Shown piece by piece: positions 1-6,249 of a stretch of 7,575 nt of DNA. The stretch spans positions 1 to 7,575 of the forward strand of contig DKBC01000167.1 of assembly GCA_002451065.1 (NCBI GenBank), read 5' to 3'. A program made the position numbers and the translations under genes. This DNA is from Betaproteobacteria bacterium UBA6910. Its GTDB lineage: Bacteria; Pseudomonadota; Gammaproteobacteria; Burkholderiales; UBA6910. The first letter of the stretch is position 1, and each line of letters opens with the position of its first letter. The notes beneath the pieces were generated by a model. That model was not told the origin of the DNA. It saw nothing but the letters and a program-made list of their open reading frames with translations, and searched no databases.

Positions 1-167
1 AGGCGGCGTGACGGCCGTTCGGTGAAGGCTCATGGGGCGCGATAGCGGGCGTCCTAGCGGCAGGTCCTGCTCTGGTGGCTCCTTGCCTTTCGGGGCGCAT
101 TCTCGTTCCTGGCGGCGATCGTTACAATTTGGCTCTCGCAAGAGTTTCCAGAAGCGGGGATTTGTTC
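1..167. other. Left-edge region with no supported gene
   Basis: Plus-strand frames entering from the left edge stop by base 45, so the tail of an upstream gene could be present but cannot be identified. TACAAT (123-128) resembles a -10 box for the substrate-binding protein gene, but the -35 region 17 bases upstream (TTCTCG) is poor. Confidence 0.3.
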
Positions 168-1355
168 ATGCGTTCAGGAGCTTTTTGCCAGCTACTCAGT
201 GCTATATTTGTCGCAGCTCTTTTGGGGGCGTGCGGCGAGCAGGCACCGCCCCAGGGGACGGCGGCTCCACACCAAAGCAAAGAATTGGTGGTGAAGCTTG
301 GCTTTGCCGCGCCACTGACGGGGCCCCAGGCACACCACGGCAAGGACATGCAAAACGGGGTCGTCCTGGCCCTGGAAGAGATCAACGCTGGGCGCCCCGT
401 GATCGGCGGCCAGGCGGTCCGCTTCGAATTGCTGTCGGAGGACGACCAAGCCGACCCCCGGCAGGGCACGGTGGTGGCTCAAAAGCTCGTGGACCAGAGA
501 ATCGCCGGAATGATCGGCCACTTCAATTCCGGAACCAGCATCCCGGCCTCGAAAATCTATGCCGACGCGGGCATTCCTCAAATCGCCATGGCCACGGCAC
601 CGGCCTACACGGGCCAGGGCTACCGTACGACCTTCCGCGCCATGACCTCTGACACCCAGCAGGGCAGCGTGATGGGTGCATTCGCGGTGCAGAAGCTGGA
701 GGCCAGGCGCATCGCGATCATTGACGACCGTACCGCTTACGGACAGGGGCTCGCCGACGAGTTCGAAAAGGCCGCCAGGGGCGCCGGGGGCGAGATCGTG
801 CGACGCGAGTTCACCGACGACAAGTCCACCGATTTCACCGCGATTCTCACCGCCATCAAGTCCGCTGACCCCGATCTCATCTATTTTGGGGGTGCGGATG
901 CCCAGGCCGGGCCCATGGCACGCCAGATGCGTCAACTGGGGCTCTCGGCGCGATTCATGGGTGGGGAGATGTTCAAGTCCCCCACATTCATCAAACTTGC
1001 AGGCGAAGCAGGGGATGGAACCATCGCCTCCCTGGCGGGCCTTCCACTGCAGCAGATGCCCGGTGGAAAGGAATACGAGGCCCGCTACCGGGCGCGATTC
1101 GGCTCGCCGGTGGAGATCTACTCCCCCTATGCCTACGACGCGACGAAGGCCCTGGTCGGTGCCATGCAAAGGGCCGACTCCACCGACCCGGCGCGCTACC
1201 TTCCGGAACTGGGCCGCACCCGCATGCCCGGAGTGACCACCCCGGTGCTTGCCTACGACGATCGGGGCGATCTCAAGGCGGGCGCCATCACCGTGTATCG
1301 GGTCGAGCGCGGGGAGTGGAAGGCCATGAAAACGGCGAGCGCCAGCCAGCCTTAG
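168..1355 (+). CDS. Branched-chain amino acid/amide-type ABC transporter substrate-binding lipoprotein
   Basis: This is a periplasmic ligand-binding protein of the LivJ/LivK (Peripla_BP_6) family, which delivers amino acids or small amides to an ABC importer. From the ATG at 168 it has 395 residues. A short N-terminus and hydrophobic stretch (about 5-19) end in a lipobox L19-G20-A21-C22, so it is probably lipidated at Cys22. The next residue is Gly, so there is no Asp inner-membrane retention signal. The two-lobed fold begins with KLGFAAPLTG (43-52). The segment GHFNSGTSIPASK (117-129) is where this family contacts the ligand alpha-amino/carboxyl group. DDRTAYGQG (186-194) and PDLIYFGG (235-242) are further family signatures. 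The frame stays open upstream to an ATG at 75, but only the 168 start puts a signal peptide at the N-terminus, and GGGGA (156-160) lies 7 bases before it. No permease or ATPase of the Liv type is nearby, so the ligand cannot be inferred. Confidence 0.9.
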   Translation: MRSGAFCQLLSAIFVAALLGACGEQAPPQGTAAPHQSKELVVKLGFAAPLTGPQAHHGKDMQNGVVLALEEINAGRPVIGGQAVRFELLSEDDQADPRQGTVVAQKLVDQRIAGMIGHFNSGTSIPASKIYADAGIPQIAMATAPAYTGQGYRTTFRAMTSDTQQGSVMGAFAVQKLEARRIAIIDDRTAYGQGLADEFEKAARGAGGEIVRREFTDDKSTDFTAILTAIKSADPDLIYFGGADAQAGPMARQMRQLGLSARFMGGEMFKSPTFIKLAGEAGDGTIASLAGLPLQQMPGGKEYEARYRARFGSPVEIYSPYAYDATKALVGAMQRADSTDPARYLPELGRTRMPGVTTPVLAYDDRGDLKAGAITVYRVERGEWKAMKTASASQP

Positions 1356-1369
1356 CCGGCGCCCCGGTT
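1354..1369. terminator. Possible stem-loop between convergent genes
   Basis: AGCCGG (1354-1359) can pair with CCGGTT (1364-1369), including one G-U pair, around a 4-base loop. It sits exactly in the 15-base gap between the convergent substrate-binding protein and DUF3617 genes. There is no T-run after it on either strand, so it is at best a weak terminator. The pairing is seen in the sequence; the function is inferred. Confidence 0.2.
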
Positions 1370-1370
1370 G

Positions 1371-1793
1371 CTACTTGCAGTCACCGATCCGTTTGCCGGA
1401 TACGCCTTGGGTCATTTCCATCGTCGCCCCGCCCTGCGTCATGCTGCTCTTGATGGTTCCGTGGAAAGAGGTGGGGTTGACAAGCACGGTGCCGGTTCCG
1501 CTCATGGCGGTCTTGCCCCGGCATTCCATCTTCCAGGTGACCTTGTTGCCTTCGACCCTTTGGTCCCTGATCTCACAGTCCTGAACCTGCCGCACGCCGG
1601 GGCGGGTAATGTTATCCACGTCCTTTTTCGTGTAGCAGCGCCGCACCTTCTGGGAAGGCATTTCGATCGGCATGCCCGGAACCTCGATCCTTGTGGTGAT
1701 CTCCCAGAAGCCGGGCCGTATCTCGAGGGGGGTCGCCCAGGCCAGCGACGCGAACGCCAGCAGCGGAAGGGCGCAGAATGCGTTGCGCTTCAT
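1371..1793 (-). CDS. Exported DUF3617 family protein
   Basis: This is a 140-residue secreted protein of the DUF3617 family, small proteobacterial proteins of unknown function. The N-terminus is a Sec signal peptide: K2-R3, a hydrophobic core (about 5-18) and an A-W-A site (18-20), with predicted cleavage before Thr21. The mature part opens with the family hallmark RPGFWEITTRIEVPGMP (26-42), followed by the CYTKKDV segment (53-59). The mature chain has four cysteines (53, 73, 91, 139), consistent with two disulfides in the periplasm. An AAGGAG ribosome site at 1802-1807 lies 8 bases before the ATG and fixes the start. It lies 87 bases downstream of ydfG on the same strand, so the two may be co-transcribed, though the gap leaves room for its own promoter. 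Family assignment rests on the hallmark motif; no biochemical role can be read from the sequence. Confidence 0.85.
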   Translation of the reverse strand: MKRNAFCALPLLAFASLAWATPLEIRPGFWEITTRIEVPGMPIEMPSQKVRRCYTKKDVDNITRPGVRQVQDCEIRDQRVEGNKVTWKMECRGKTAMSGTGTVLVNPTSFHGTIKSSMTQGGATMEMTQGVSGKRIGDCK

Positions 1794-1801
1794 CGGAATT
1801 T

Positions 1802-1807
1802 CTCCTT
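1802..1807 (-). promoter_or_regulatory. Shine-Dalgarno site of the DUF3617 gene
   Basis: On the minus strand this reads AAGGAG, 8 bases before the ATG at 1793. It is a strong ribosome site that confirms the signal-peptide start. Confidence 0.75.
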
Positions 1808-1837
1808 GAATGCGTATAAGGGCGGCCCCGCGGAGGA

Positions 1838-1856
1838 TGCCGGGAAAAGACCGGCA
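1838..1856 (-). other. Stem-loop between ydfG and the DUF3617 gene
   Basis: TGCCGG (1838-1843) and CCGGCA (1851-1856) form a perfect 6-base-pair stem around a 7-base purine loop, in the 87-base gap after the ydfG stop. No U-run follows on the minus strand, so it is not a standard intrinsic terminator. It could reduce read-through or protect the ydfG mRNA 3' end. The role is inferred. Confidence 0.3.
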
Positions 1857-1880
1857 GAGGCCGGACGCAAGCTGCCCGCG

Positions 1881-2642
1881 CTATCCAGATTGTTCCTTTT
1901 TGCGGTGGATCGCCAAGGGCCCGCAGGCCTGGCACAGGGGCATGATGGAAATGGCGTTGACGTTGAAATGGGGCGGCCGGGTCGCCACCCAGTGCACGGT
2001 TTCCGCGACGTCCTCCGCCGTCAGGGGCTCGGTCCCGGCATAAATCGATTCGGCCTTGCTCCGGTCGCCCTTGAATCTCACCTCGGAGAACTCGCTGCCG
2101 CTGCACAGGCCAGGTTGCACGTCGGTGACTTTCACATTGGTACCCAGCAGGTCTGCCTTCAAGTTGAGGGTGAATTGGTACACGAAGGCCTTGGTTGCGC
2201 CGTACACGTTGCCGCCGGGATAGGGGAATTCACCGGCCACGGAACCGATGTTGACGATGTGGCCGTGGTTGCGCTCCACCATCCCCGGCAGAACCGCCCG
2301 GGTGCAGTACATGAGGCCTTTGACATTGGTGTCCACCATCTGATCCCAGTCGTCGAGACTCGCCCGGTGGGCGGGCTCGAGCCCAAGGGCGAGACCTGCG
2401 TTGTTGACCAGGACGTCAATGGCCGCAAAGTCCAGTGGCAGGCCGGCCACGGCGCGGTTCACTTCCTCACGGTTTCGCACATCCAGGGTCAGAGGAAGGC
2501 AATTGCCTCCGAGTTCGGCCGCGAGGGCGGAGAGCCGCTCCTGGCGCCGGCCGGCGGCGATGATCCGGGCGCCGCCGGCGGCAAAGCGGCGGGCGATGGC
2601 GGCCCCGAATCCCGAGGTGGCGCCGGTGACAAGCACGATCAT
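1881..2642 (-). CDS. ydfG: YdfG-type SDR: NADP-dependent 3-hydroxy acid dehydrogenase
   Basis: This is a cytoplasmic short-chain dehydrogenase of the YdfG group. In E. coli YdfG oxidises L-allo-threonine, L-serine and 3-hydroxy acids with NADP+, and also reduces malonic semialdehyde. The protein has 253 residues, against 248 for E. coli YdfG, and resembles it from end to end. The Rossmann glycine motif TGATSGFG is at 6-13, and the GRRQER segment (31-36) supplies the basic residues expected for NADP(H) preference. NNAG is at 80-83. The catalytic triad is Ser134, Tyr147 and Lys151 (YGATK). Other stretches recalled from YdfG are LALGLEPAH (84-92), AVLPGMVERNHGHI (116-129) and EFSEVRFKGD (184-193). 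GGAGGG at 2649-2654 is a well-placed ribosome site that supports the start. It is first of two minus-strand genes, with the DUF3617 gene downstream, and diverges from the MlaF-like gene. The exact substrate here is inferred from the family. Confidence 0.93.
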   Translation of the reverse strand: MIVLVTGATSGFGAAIARRFAAGGARIIAAGRRQERLSALAAELGGNCLPLTLDVRNREEVNRAVAGLPLDFAAIDVLVNNAGLALGLEPAHRASLDDWDQMVDTNVKGLMYCTRAVLPGMVERNHGHIVNIGSVAGEFPYPGGNVYGATKAFVYQFTLNLKADLLGTNVKVTDVQPGLCSGSEFSEVRFKGDRSKAESIYAGTEPLTAEDVAETVHWVATRPPHFNVNAISIMPLCQACGPLAIHRKKEQSG

Positions 2643-2763
2643 GGGATACCCTCCGAGGTCAAAATATCCTGGCCGCCATTGTCCTCGGATATCATTGGTC
2701 TTGTCGAGAGAGAGTCCCGCAATGGCGGGTGTTCGCAGAGGCTGGATTCGGGCGATTCATTCC
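2643..2763. other. Divergent intergenic region between ydfG and the MlaF-like gene
   Basis: These 121 bases must carry the start signals of both divergent genes. They contain an inverted repeat ATATCC (2664-2669) / GGATAT (2687-2692) with a 17-base centre. A -10-like TATCAT (2690-2695, plus strand) has no convincing -35 box. A GAGAGAGAG stretch is at 2706-2714, and a small CCCGC/GCGGG hairpin at 2716-2729 surrounds an in-frame ATG at 2722. I could not assign a convincing promoter in either direction. Confidence 0.4.
2649..2654 (-). promoter_or_regulatory. Shine-Dalgarno site of ydfG
   Basis: On the minus strand this reads GGAGGG, 6 bases upstream of the ATG at 2642. It decides the ydfG start. 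Confidence 0.7.
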
Positions 2764-3570
2764 ATGAGCGATAAAGTCGATTACCTGGTCGAGGTCGAGG
2801 ACCTGCACTACGCCTATGGCGAGAACCAGGTCCTCAAGGGCCTCAGTCTCCGGATACCGCGCGGCCAGACGGTCGGCATCCTCGGCTCCAGCGGCTGTGG
2901 CAAGACGACCCTGGTGAGGCTGATCGGTGGTCAGCTCAGGCCGGCGAGCGGGCGCGTGCGGGTGGATGGACAGGTGGTGCACGAGCTGGACAACGACGGT
3001 CTGTATGCGCTGCGGCGAAAGATTGGCGTCATGTTCCAGGGCGGCGGGCTGTTCTCGGACCTCTCGGTGTACGAGAACATCGCGTTTGCCATGCGCGAGC
3101 ACACGGACTTGCCCGAGAGCATGATCCGCGACCTGGTGCTCATGAAGCTGCATGCGGTCGGGCTGCGGGGCACGCATTCCATGACGACCGGGGAGCTCTC
3201 CGGCGGCATGTCCCGGCGGGTTGCGCTGGCGCGTGCCATCGCCCTGGACCCGATGCTTATCATTTATGATGAGCCGTTCGCCGGCCTCGACCCCATTTCG
3301 CTCAACGTGATCGCGCATCTGATCCGGCGGCTTAACGACGGCCTGGGGGCGACGTCCATCGTGGTCACGTACGACGTTTCCGAGTCTCTCAAGGTGGTAG
3401 ATCGCGCCTATTTCATCGCCGACGGAAAGCTGGTGGGCGAGGGAACGCCGGCCGAGATGATCGCGTCCCCCAATCCCTCCGTGCACCAGTTTCTCAACGC
3501 CGAACCGGAAGGCCCGGTGGCGTTTCATTACCCTGCACGTTCTCTGACGGAGGATTTCGGGGTTTCCTAG
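2764..3570 (+). CDS. MlaF-like ABC transporter ATP-binding protein (orphan)
   Basis: This is a cytoplasmic ATPase of the MlaF/Ttg2A group, which normally powers retrograde phospholipid transport with permease MlaE, MCE protein MlaD, and MlaB and MlaC. It has 268 residues. Walker A GSSGCGKT is at 41-48, Q-loop Gln92 in MFQGGGLF, signature LSGGM at 145-149, Walker B LIIYDE at 165-170 with catalytic Glu170, and D-loop GLD at 174-176. The stretch REHTDLPESMIRDLVLMKL (111-129) is characteristic of MlaF rather than other ABC ATPases. The switch position in VVTYDV is Tyr203, where ABC ATPases usually have His. The C-terminal tail (about 240-268) is longer than in many importer ATPases. No mlaE, D, C or B gene follows, since the next gene is convergent. 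An alternative in-frame ATG at 2722 has a better-placed purine-rich ribosome-site-like stretch (2706-2714) and would add 14 residues. I prefer 2764 because the domain starts soon after it. The family is secure; the role without partners is open. Confidence 0.88.
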   Translation: MSDKVDYLVEVEDLHYAYGENQVLKGLSLRIPRGQTVGILGSSGCGKTTLVRLIGGQLRPASGRVRVDGQVVHELDNDGLYALRRKIGVMFQGGGLFSDLSVYENIAFAMREHTDLPESMIRDLVLMKLHAVGLRGTHSMTTGELSGGMSRRVALARAIALDPMLIIYDEPFAGLDPISLNVIAHLIRRLNDGLGATSIVVTYDVSESLKVVDRAYFIADGKLVGEGTPAEMIASPNPSVHQFLNAEPEGPVAFHYPARSLTEDFGVS

Positions 3571-4913
3571 GTTTCCGGGCTCTCCAGGGCTGTCATGGCA
3601 ACCAGGTACCGGTCTTCGAAATCCCGCCGGTCCCGCTCGCTGGGAAAGCAGTCGCGTCCGAGTTCGTGGATTGCTTGGCACTGCTCGCGCAGGGCCGCCC
3701 GGTAAGGGTGCGGAAGGTCCGCCTGACCCAGGGCTCGAAGGATCTCCAGCATGCGGAAGATGACTGCTGCGTTGCAGCGCGCGGCCTGGCGGATCTGGTT
3801 GAAGGCGGCGTCCACGATGCCGCGGTACGTGTAGGGCTCGGTGATCAGCCGTACCCGGTTATCCGCGTCGCGCCGGAAGCGCGACGGGAGGGTTCTCTCG
3901 GCAAGCGTGGCCAGCGACGAGCCGAGACGCTCGATGCAGTTGATGGCGCTGAACGGGTCGTTGATGCCGGGAGAGAGCGCCCGCAGCGCCAGCTCGACCA
4001 GTTGGTTCACCGCGAACTCCGGATCCTGGGTGGGAGTGCGTTCGGGACCGATCACGAAGGCGCCCGCTATCCCACTCGCCAGTTCGTCGTCCATGCCGGC
4101 TGCGGGCGCGGCATCGGCTAGGGCCCGGCCGGCGACGGCGAATTGCCCCGGGCGCAGCCGCAACCGGAGGAACAGAGCCTTCTCCTCCGCAATCGCGACC
4201 AGGCCGTCCAGATCCACGGCCTGGACGTAGCCGGAGCGCGGCGCGTTGATCGCCGTGCAGCCGGGCTGCAGGGCCTCCTTCGAGAGCGCCTCCGCCTCTT
4301 CCGCCTCCTCGTCTGGCGTCGGTGCGGGCGGACCCTCGGCGCGCTCGGGAAAGCTGGCCCGCAGCGTGTGCTCCAGGTTGCGAGCCACATCATCGATGAT
4401 GCGGGGCGCCTGGATGAAGATCGAGACATGGTGCACGAAGTAGATGAGGAGCAGGAAGCTGACCACCCCCAGCAGCACGCCCGCGCCGACGGAGATCTGA
4501 GGAACGTAGGCGTGACCGCCTTCGCTGCGCACGGTGCTAAGAACAAGCAGGCAGTAGATGAAGGTGCCGATAAAGGTGCCGAGGGTAAGTTGGGTGCCCC
4601 CATGTTCCATGAAATTGCGCAGCAGGCGCGGCCCGAACTGGGCCGAGGCCATGCTGAGAACCACCACGGTGATGGAGAACACCACGCCGGCCACGGTGAT
4701 GGCCGAGCCAGCGATGGTGGAAAGCACCGCGCGGGCGCCGGAAGGGCCCGCCACATAGAGCGTTTCAAGGGTTGGGAACTCGTGAGTCTGGGCCATCATG
4801 TCCACAAAGCCAAGGCCCACCGCGAGGGCGACGGCGCCCAGCGACATCAGGCCCGGGACGAACCAATAGCTGCCCCGGGCTTGCTCCCAATACCGGATCA
4901 GACGGATCTTCAT
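3567..4913 (-). CDS. DUF2254 family inner-membrane protein
   Basis: This is a 448-residue membrane protein of the DUF2254 family, of unknown function. The N-terminal MKIRLIRYWEQARGSYWFVP pattern (basic segment, then WFVP) is typical of the family. Four hydrophobic helices lie at about 17-38, 65-90, 110-128 and 140-162. An acidic, proline-rich linker (about 190-212) follows, then a large soluble domain. The soluble domain contains ALRALSPGINDPFSAINCIERL (309-330), the most recognisable family motif. Its stop codon overlaps that of the convergent MlaF-like gene: the four bases CTAG at 3567-3570 hold both stops. The gene lies 74 bases downstream of aroG on the same strand. There is no clear ribosome site before the ATG, but a TAGAAT box lies only 9 bases upstream of it, suggesting a very short or absent leader. 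No enzymatic motif is visible. The family call comes from motif and topology. Confidence 0.87.
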   Translation of the reverse strand: MKIRLIRYWEQARGSYWFVPGLMSLGAVALAVGLGFVDMMAQTHEFPTLETLYVAGPSGARAVLSTIAGSAITVAGVVFSITVVVLSMASAQFGPRLLRNFMEHGGTQLTLGTFIGTFIYCLLVLSTVRSEGGHAYVPQISVGAGVLLGVVSFLLLIYFVHHVSIFIQAPRIIDDVARNLEHTLRASFPERAEGPPAPTPDEEAEEAEALSKEALQPGCTAINAPRSGYVQAVDLDGLVAIAEEKALFLRLRLRPGQFAVAGRALADAAPAAGMDDELASGIAGAFVIGPERTPTQDPEFAVNQLVELALRALSPGINDPFSAINCIERLGSSLATLAERTLPSRFRRDADNRVRLITEPYTYRGIVDAAFNQIRQAARCNAAVIFRMLEILRALGQADLPHPYRAALREQCQAIHELGRDCFPSERDRRDFEDRYLVAMTALESPET

Positions 4914-4922
4914 GGAATTGCG

Positions 4923-4928
4923 ATTCTA
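4923..4928 (-). promoter_or_regulatory. Possible -10 box directly upstream of the DUF2254 gene
   Basis: On the minus strand this reads TAGAAT, five of six bases of the sigma-70 -10 consensus, starting 15 bases and ending 9 bases before the ATG. The matching -35 region is poor: TGGATC with a 16-base spacer matches 3 of 6. Transcription from it would begin within a few bases of the start codon. The box is seen; its activity is inferred. Confidence 0.3.
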
Positions 4929-4937
4929 GCTTGGTTG

Positions 4938-4956
4938 CGCGGCGGATCCAGCCGCG
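4938..4956 (-). terminator. GC-rich stem-loop after aroG
   Basis: CGCGGC (4938-4943) and GCCGCG (4951-4956) form a perfect all-GC 6-base-pair stem with a 7-base loop, about 32 bases past the aroG stop. No U-run follows on the minus strand, so it does not meet the rule for a Rho-independent terminator. Its position between aroG and the DUF2254 gene suggests it may weaken read-through. Function is inferred. Confidence 0.3.
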
Positions 4957-4987
4957 TCGCGAGTCGCGCTCCCGTGCCTGCTTGCTG

Positions 4988-6058
4988 TCAGGCGCGGGCC
5001 GGAAGGATGTCGTGCAGGATCCCCCGCGCCTCCCGGATCATCTTCCGCGTGGTGGGCCAGTCCACGCAGGCGTCGGTCACCGAGCAGCCGTAGATGAGCT
5101 TGGACAGGTCCTTGGGAATGGGCTGGTTGCCACTCACGATGTTGCTCTCCACCATGAGCCCTACGATGGACCGGTTGCCCTCTCGGATCTGGTGCACGCA
5201 ATCGACCATGACCAGCGGCTGCAGTTTGGGGTCCTTCCGTGAGTTGGCGTGGGAGCAATCCACCACCACGTTTCGCGGCAGCTTTGCCTCGTCCAGCGCC
5301 TGTTCGGTCATGGAGATGCTCACCGTGTCGTAATTGGGCTTGCCGTCGCCGCCCCGCAGGACGATGTGGCCGTAGCTGTTGCCCCGCGTGCGCACGACAG
5401 TGGAACGCCCCTGGAAGTTAATTCCGAGGAAGCTGTGGGGGCTGGCCGCCGACTTGATGGCGTTGATTGCTACCCCGAGATCGCCATCCGTGCCGTTCTT
5501 GAAGCCCACGGGGGTGGAAAGCCCGCTCGCCATCTCGCGATGGGTCTGGGACTCCGAAGTGCGCGCGCCGATAGCGGTCCAGGCGATCAGGTCTCCCAGG
5601 TACTGGGGCGCGATGGGATCCAGGGCCTCGGTGCCTGCGGGCAAACCCAGTTCCGAGACCTGGAACAGAAAGCGACGGGCCTTCTCCATGCCCTCCTCGA
5701 TGTGGAAGGAGTCGTCCATGCGCGGATCATTGATGAAGCCCTTCCACCCGGTCGATGTCCGCGGTTTTTCGAAGTAGACCCGCATCACGAGCACGAAAGT
5801 GTCCTGGACTTCCTGCGCCAGCTTGCTGAGCCGCTGGGCATAGTCGAAACCCGCGACCGGATCATGGATCGAACAGGGACCGACCACCACGAACAGGCGG
5901 GGATCCTTGCGGTCCAGGATCCGCTTGATGGTTTCCCGGCCCTGAAACACGGTATCCGACGCCTTGTCGGAGATCGGCACCCGCTTGTGGATCTCCTCGG
6001 GCGAAGGCATCAGCTCAAATGATGCGACGTTCAGGTCTTCGAGGGGCCGGGTGGTCAT
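4988..6058 (-). CDS. aroG: Class I DAHP synthase (3-deoxy-7-phosphoheptulonate synthase)
   Basis: This cytoplasmic enzyme condenses phosphoenolpyruvate with erythrose 4-phosphate to DAHP, the committed first step of the shikimate pathway. It is the short AroF/G/H type. From the ATG at 6058 it has 356 residues (E. coli AroG has 350). The metal ligands are present: Cys62 in GPCSIHD, His270 in DCSHAN, Glu304 in MVESN and Asp329 in TDAC. Substrate residues are in KPRT (98-101) and GFKNGTDG (185-192, with Lys187). Residues matching AroG feedback-site positions Asp146, Pro150 and Ser180 are kept (Asp147, Pro151, Ser181), so allosteric inhibition is likely. I cannot tell from the sequence whether Phe, Tyr or Trp is the effector, so the symbol stands for the family. 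An upstream ATG at 6076 would add six residues. I chose 6058 because it matches AroG length and has a GGAA 10 bases before it, although that ribosome site is weak. A consensus -10 box lies upstream at 6137-6142. Confidence 0.94.
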   Translation of the reverse strand: MTTRPLEDLNVASFELMPSPEEIHKRVPISDKASDTVFQGRETIKRILDRKDPRLFVVVGPCSIHDPVAGFDYAQRLSKLAQEVQDTFVLVMRVYFEKPRTSTGWKGFINDPRMDDSFHIEEGMEKARRFLFQVSELGLPAGTEALDPIAPQYLGDLIAWTAIGARTSESQTHREMASGLSTPVGFKNGTDGDLGVAINAIKSAASPHSFLGINFQGRSTVVRTRGNSYGHIVLRGGDGKPNYDTVSISMTEQALDEAKLPRNVVVDCSHANSRKDPKLQPLVMVDCVHQIREGNRSIVGLMVESNIVSGNQPIPKDLSKLIYGCSVTDACVDWPTTRKMIREARGILHDILPARA

Positions 6059-6249
6059 GGCAGTTGCGTTCCGCATTCATCGATGCGCCGGGACCTCGAG
6101 GGGTGCAGCCCGAATCTTCCCCGGCGCGGGCGTGCAATTATAAGGGGGGAATCCGGATTTTGCCGATATGGAAACAGGGGATTTCCTGGACCGGGCGAGA
6201 CTTCGAAGCGTTAGCCTGCTACGATGAGGGCCTTTATTTGCAATTACCT
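6059..6249. other. Divergent region between aroG and the NMO-family gene
   Basis: The region holds the aroG promoter candidate. On the plus strand it holds a TATAAG box (6139-6144) that overlaps the aroG -10 box on the opposite strand, and an extended -10-like TGC-TACGAT (6217-6225) 24 bases before the ATG at 6250. Neither plus-strand box has a good -35 partner. A CCTCGAGG palindrome lies near 6094-6101. No small gene is supported here, although the NMO frame stays open leftwards. Confidence 0.4.
6137..6166 (-). promoter_or_regulatory. Predicted sigma-70 promoter of aroG
   Basis: Read on the minus strand, 6142-6137 is a perfect TATAAT. With an 18-base spacer, 6166-6161 reads TCGGCA, four of six bases of the -35 consensus. 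Transcription would start near 6130, giving a leader of about 70 bases before the ATG at 6058. I see no TyrR-like box or attenuator hairpin that I can defend. The boxes are seen; activity is inferred. Confidence 0.5.

Noticed and set aside
1..33. Possible minus-strand start at 33 (MSLHRTAVTPP) leaving the window on the left
   Set aside because: Only 11 codons are visible, with no ribosome site upstream; it cannot be told from chance.
192..1169. A 325-codon minus-strand open frame opposite the substrate-binding protein gene
   Set aside because: It is a shadow of a well-identified gene, with low-complexity composition and no motif.
1813..1818. TATACG as a -10 box for the DUF3617 gene
   Set aside because: It matches 4 of 6, has no -35 partner, and would start transcription inside or at the ribosome site.
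2722..2763. Longer start for the MlaF-like protein at ATG 2722
   Set aside because: Not excluded: it has a purine-rich stretch upstream. But the extra 14 residues look unlike an MlaF N-terminus and the ATG sits in a small hairpin, so 2764 is preferred.
1368..2774. A 468-codon plus-strand open frame antisense to the DUF3617 gene and ydfG
   Set aside because: It has no recognisable domain, runs opposite two genes with clear families and ribosome sites, and has the His/Gly/Arg-rich composition of a shadow frame in GC-rich DNA.
3561..3576. Direct repeat GGTTTCC separated by TA, across the convergent stop codons
   Set aside because: Seven bases in two copies, partly forced by coding sequence; no sign of an att site or mobile element around it.
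4143..5093. A 316-codon plus-strand open frame opposite the DUF2254 gene and the 3' end of aroG
   Set aside because: It crosses two real minus-strand genes and their spacer, and has no domain or ribosome site.
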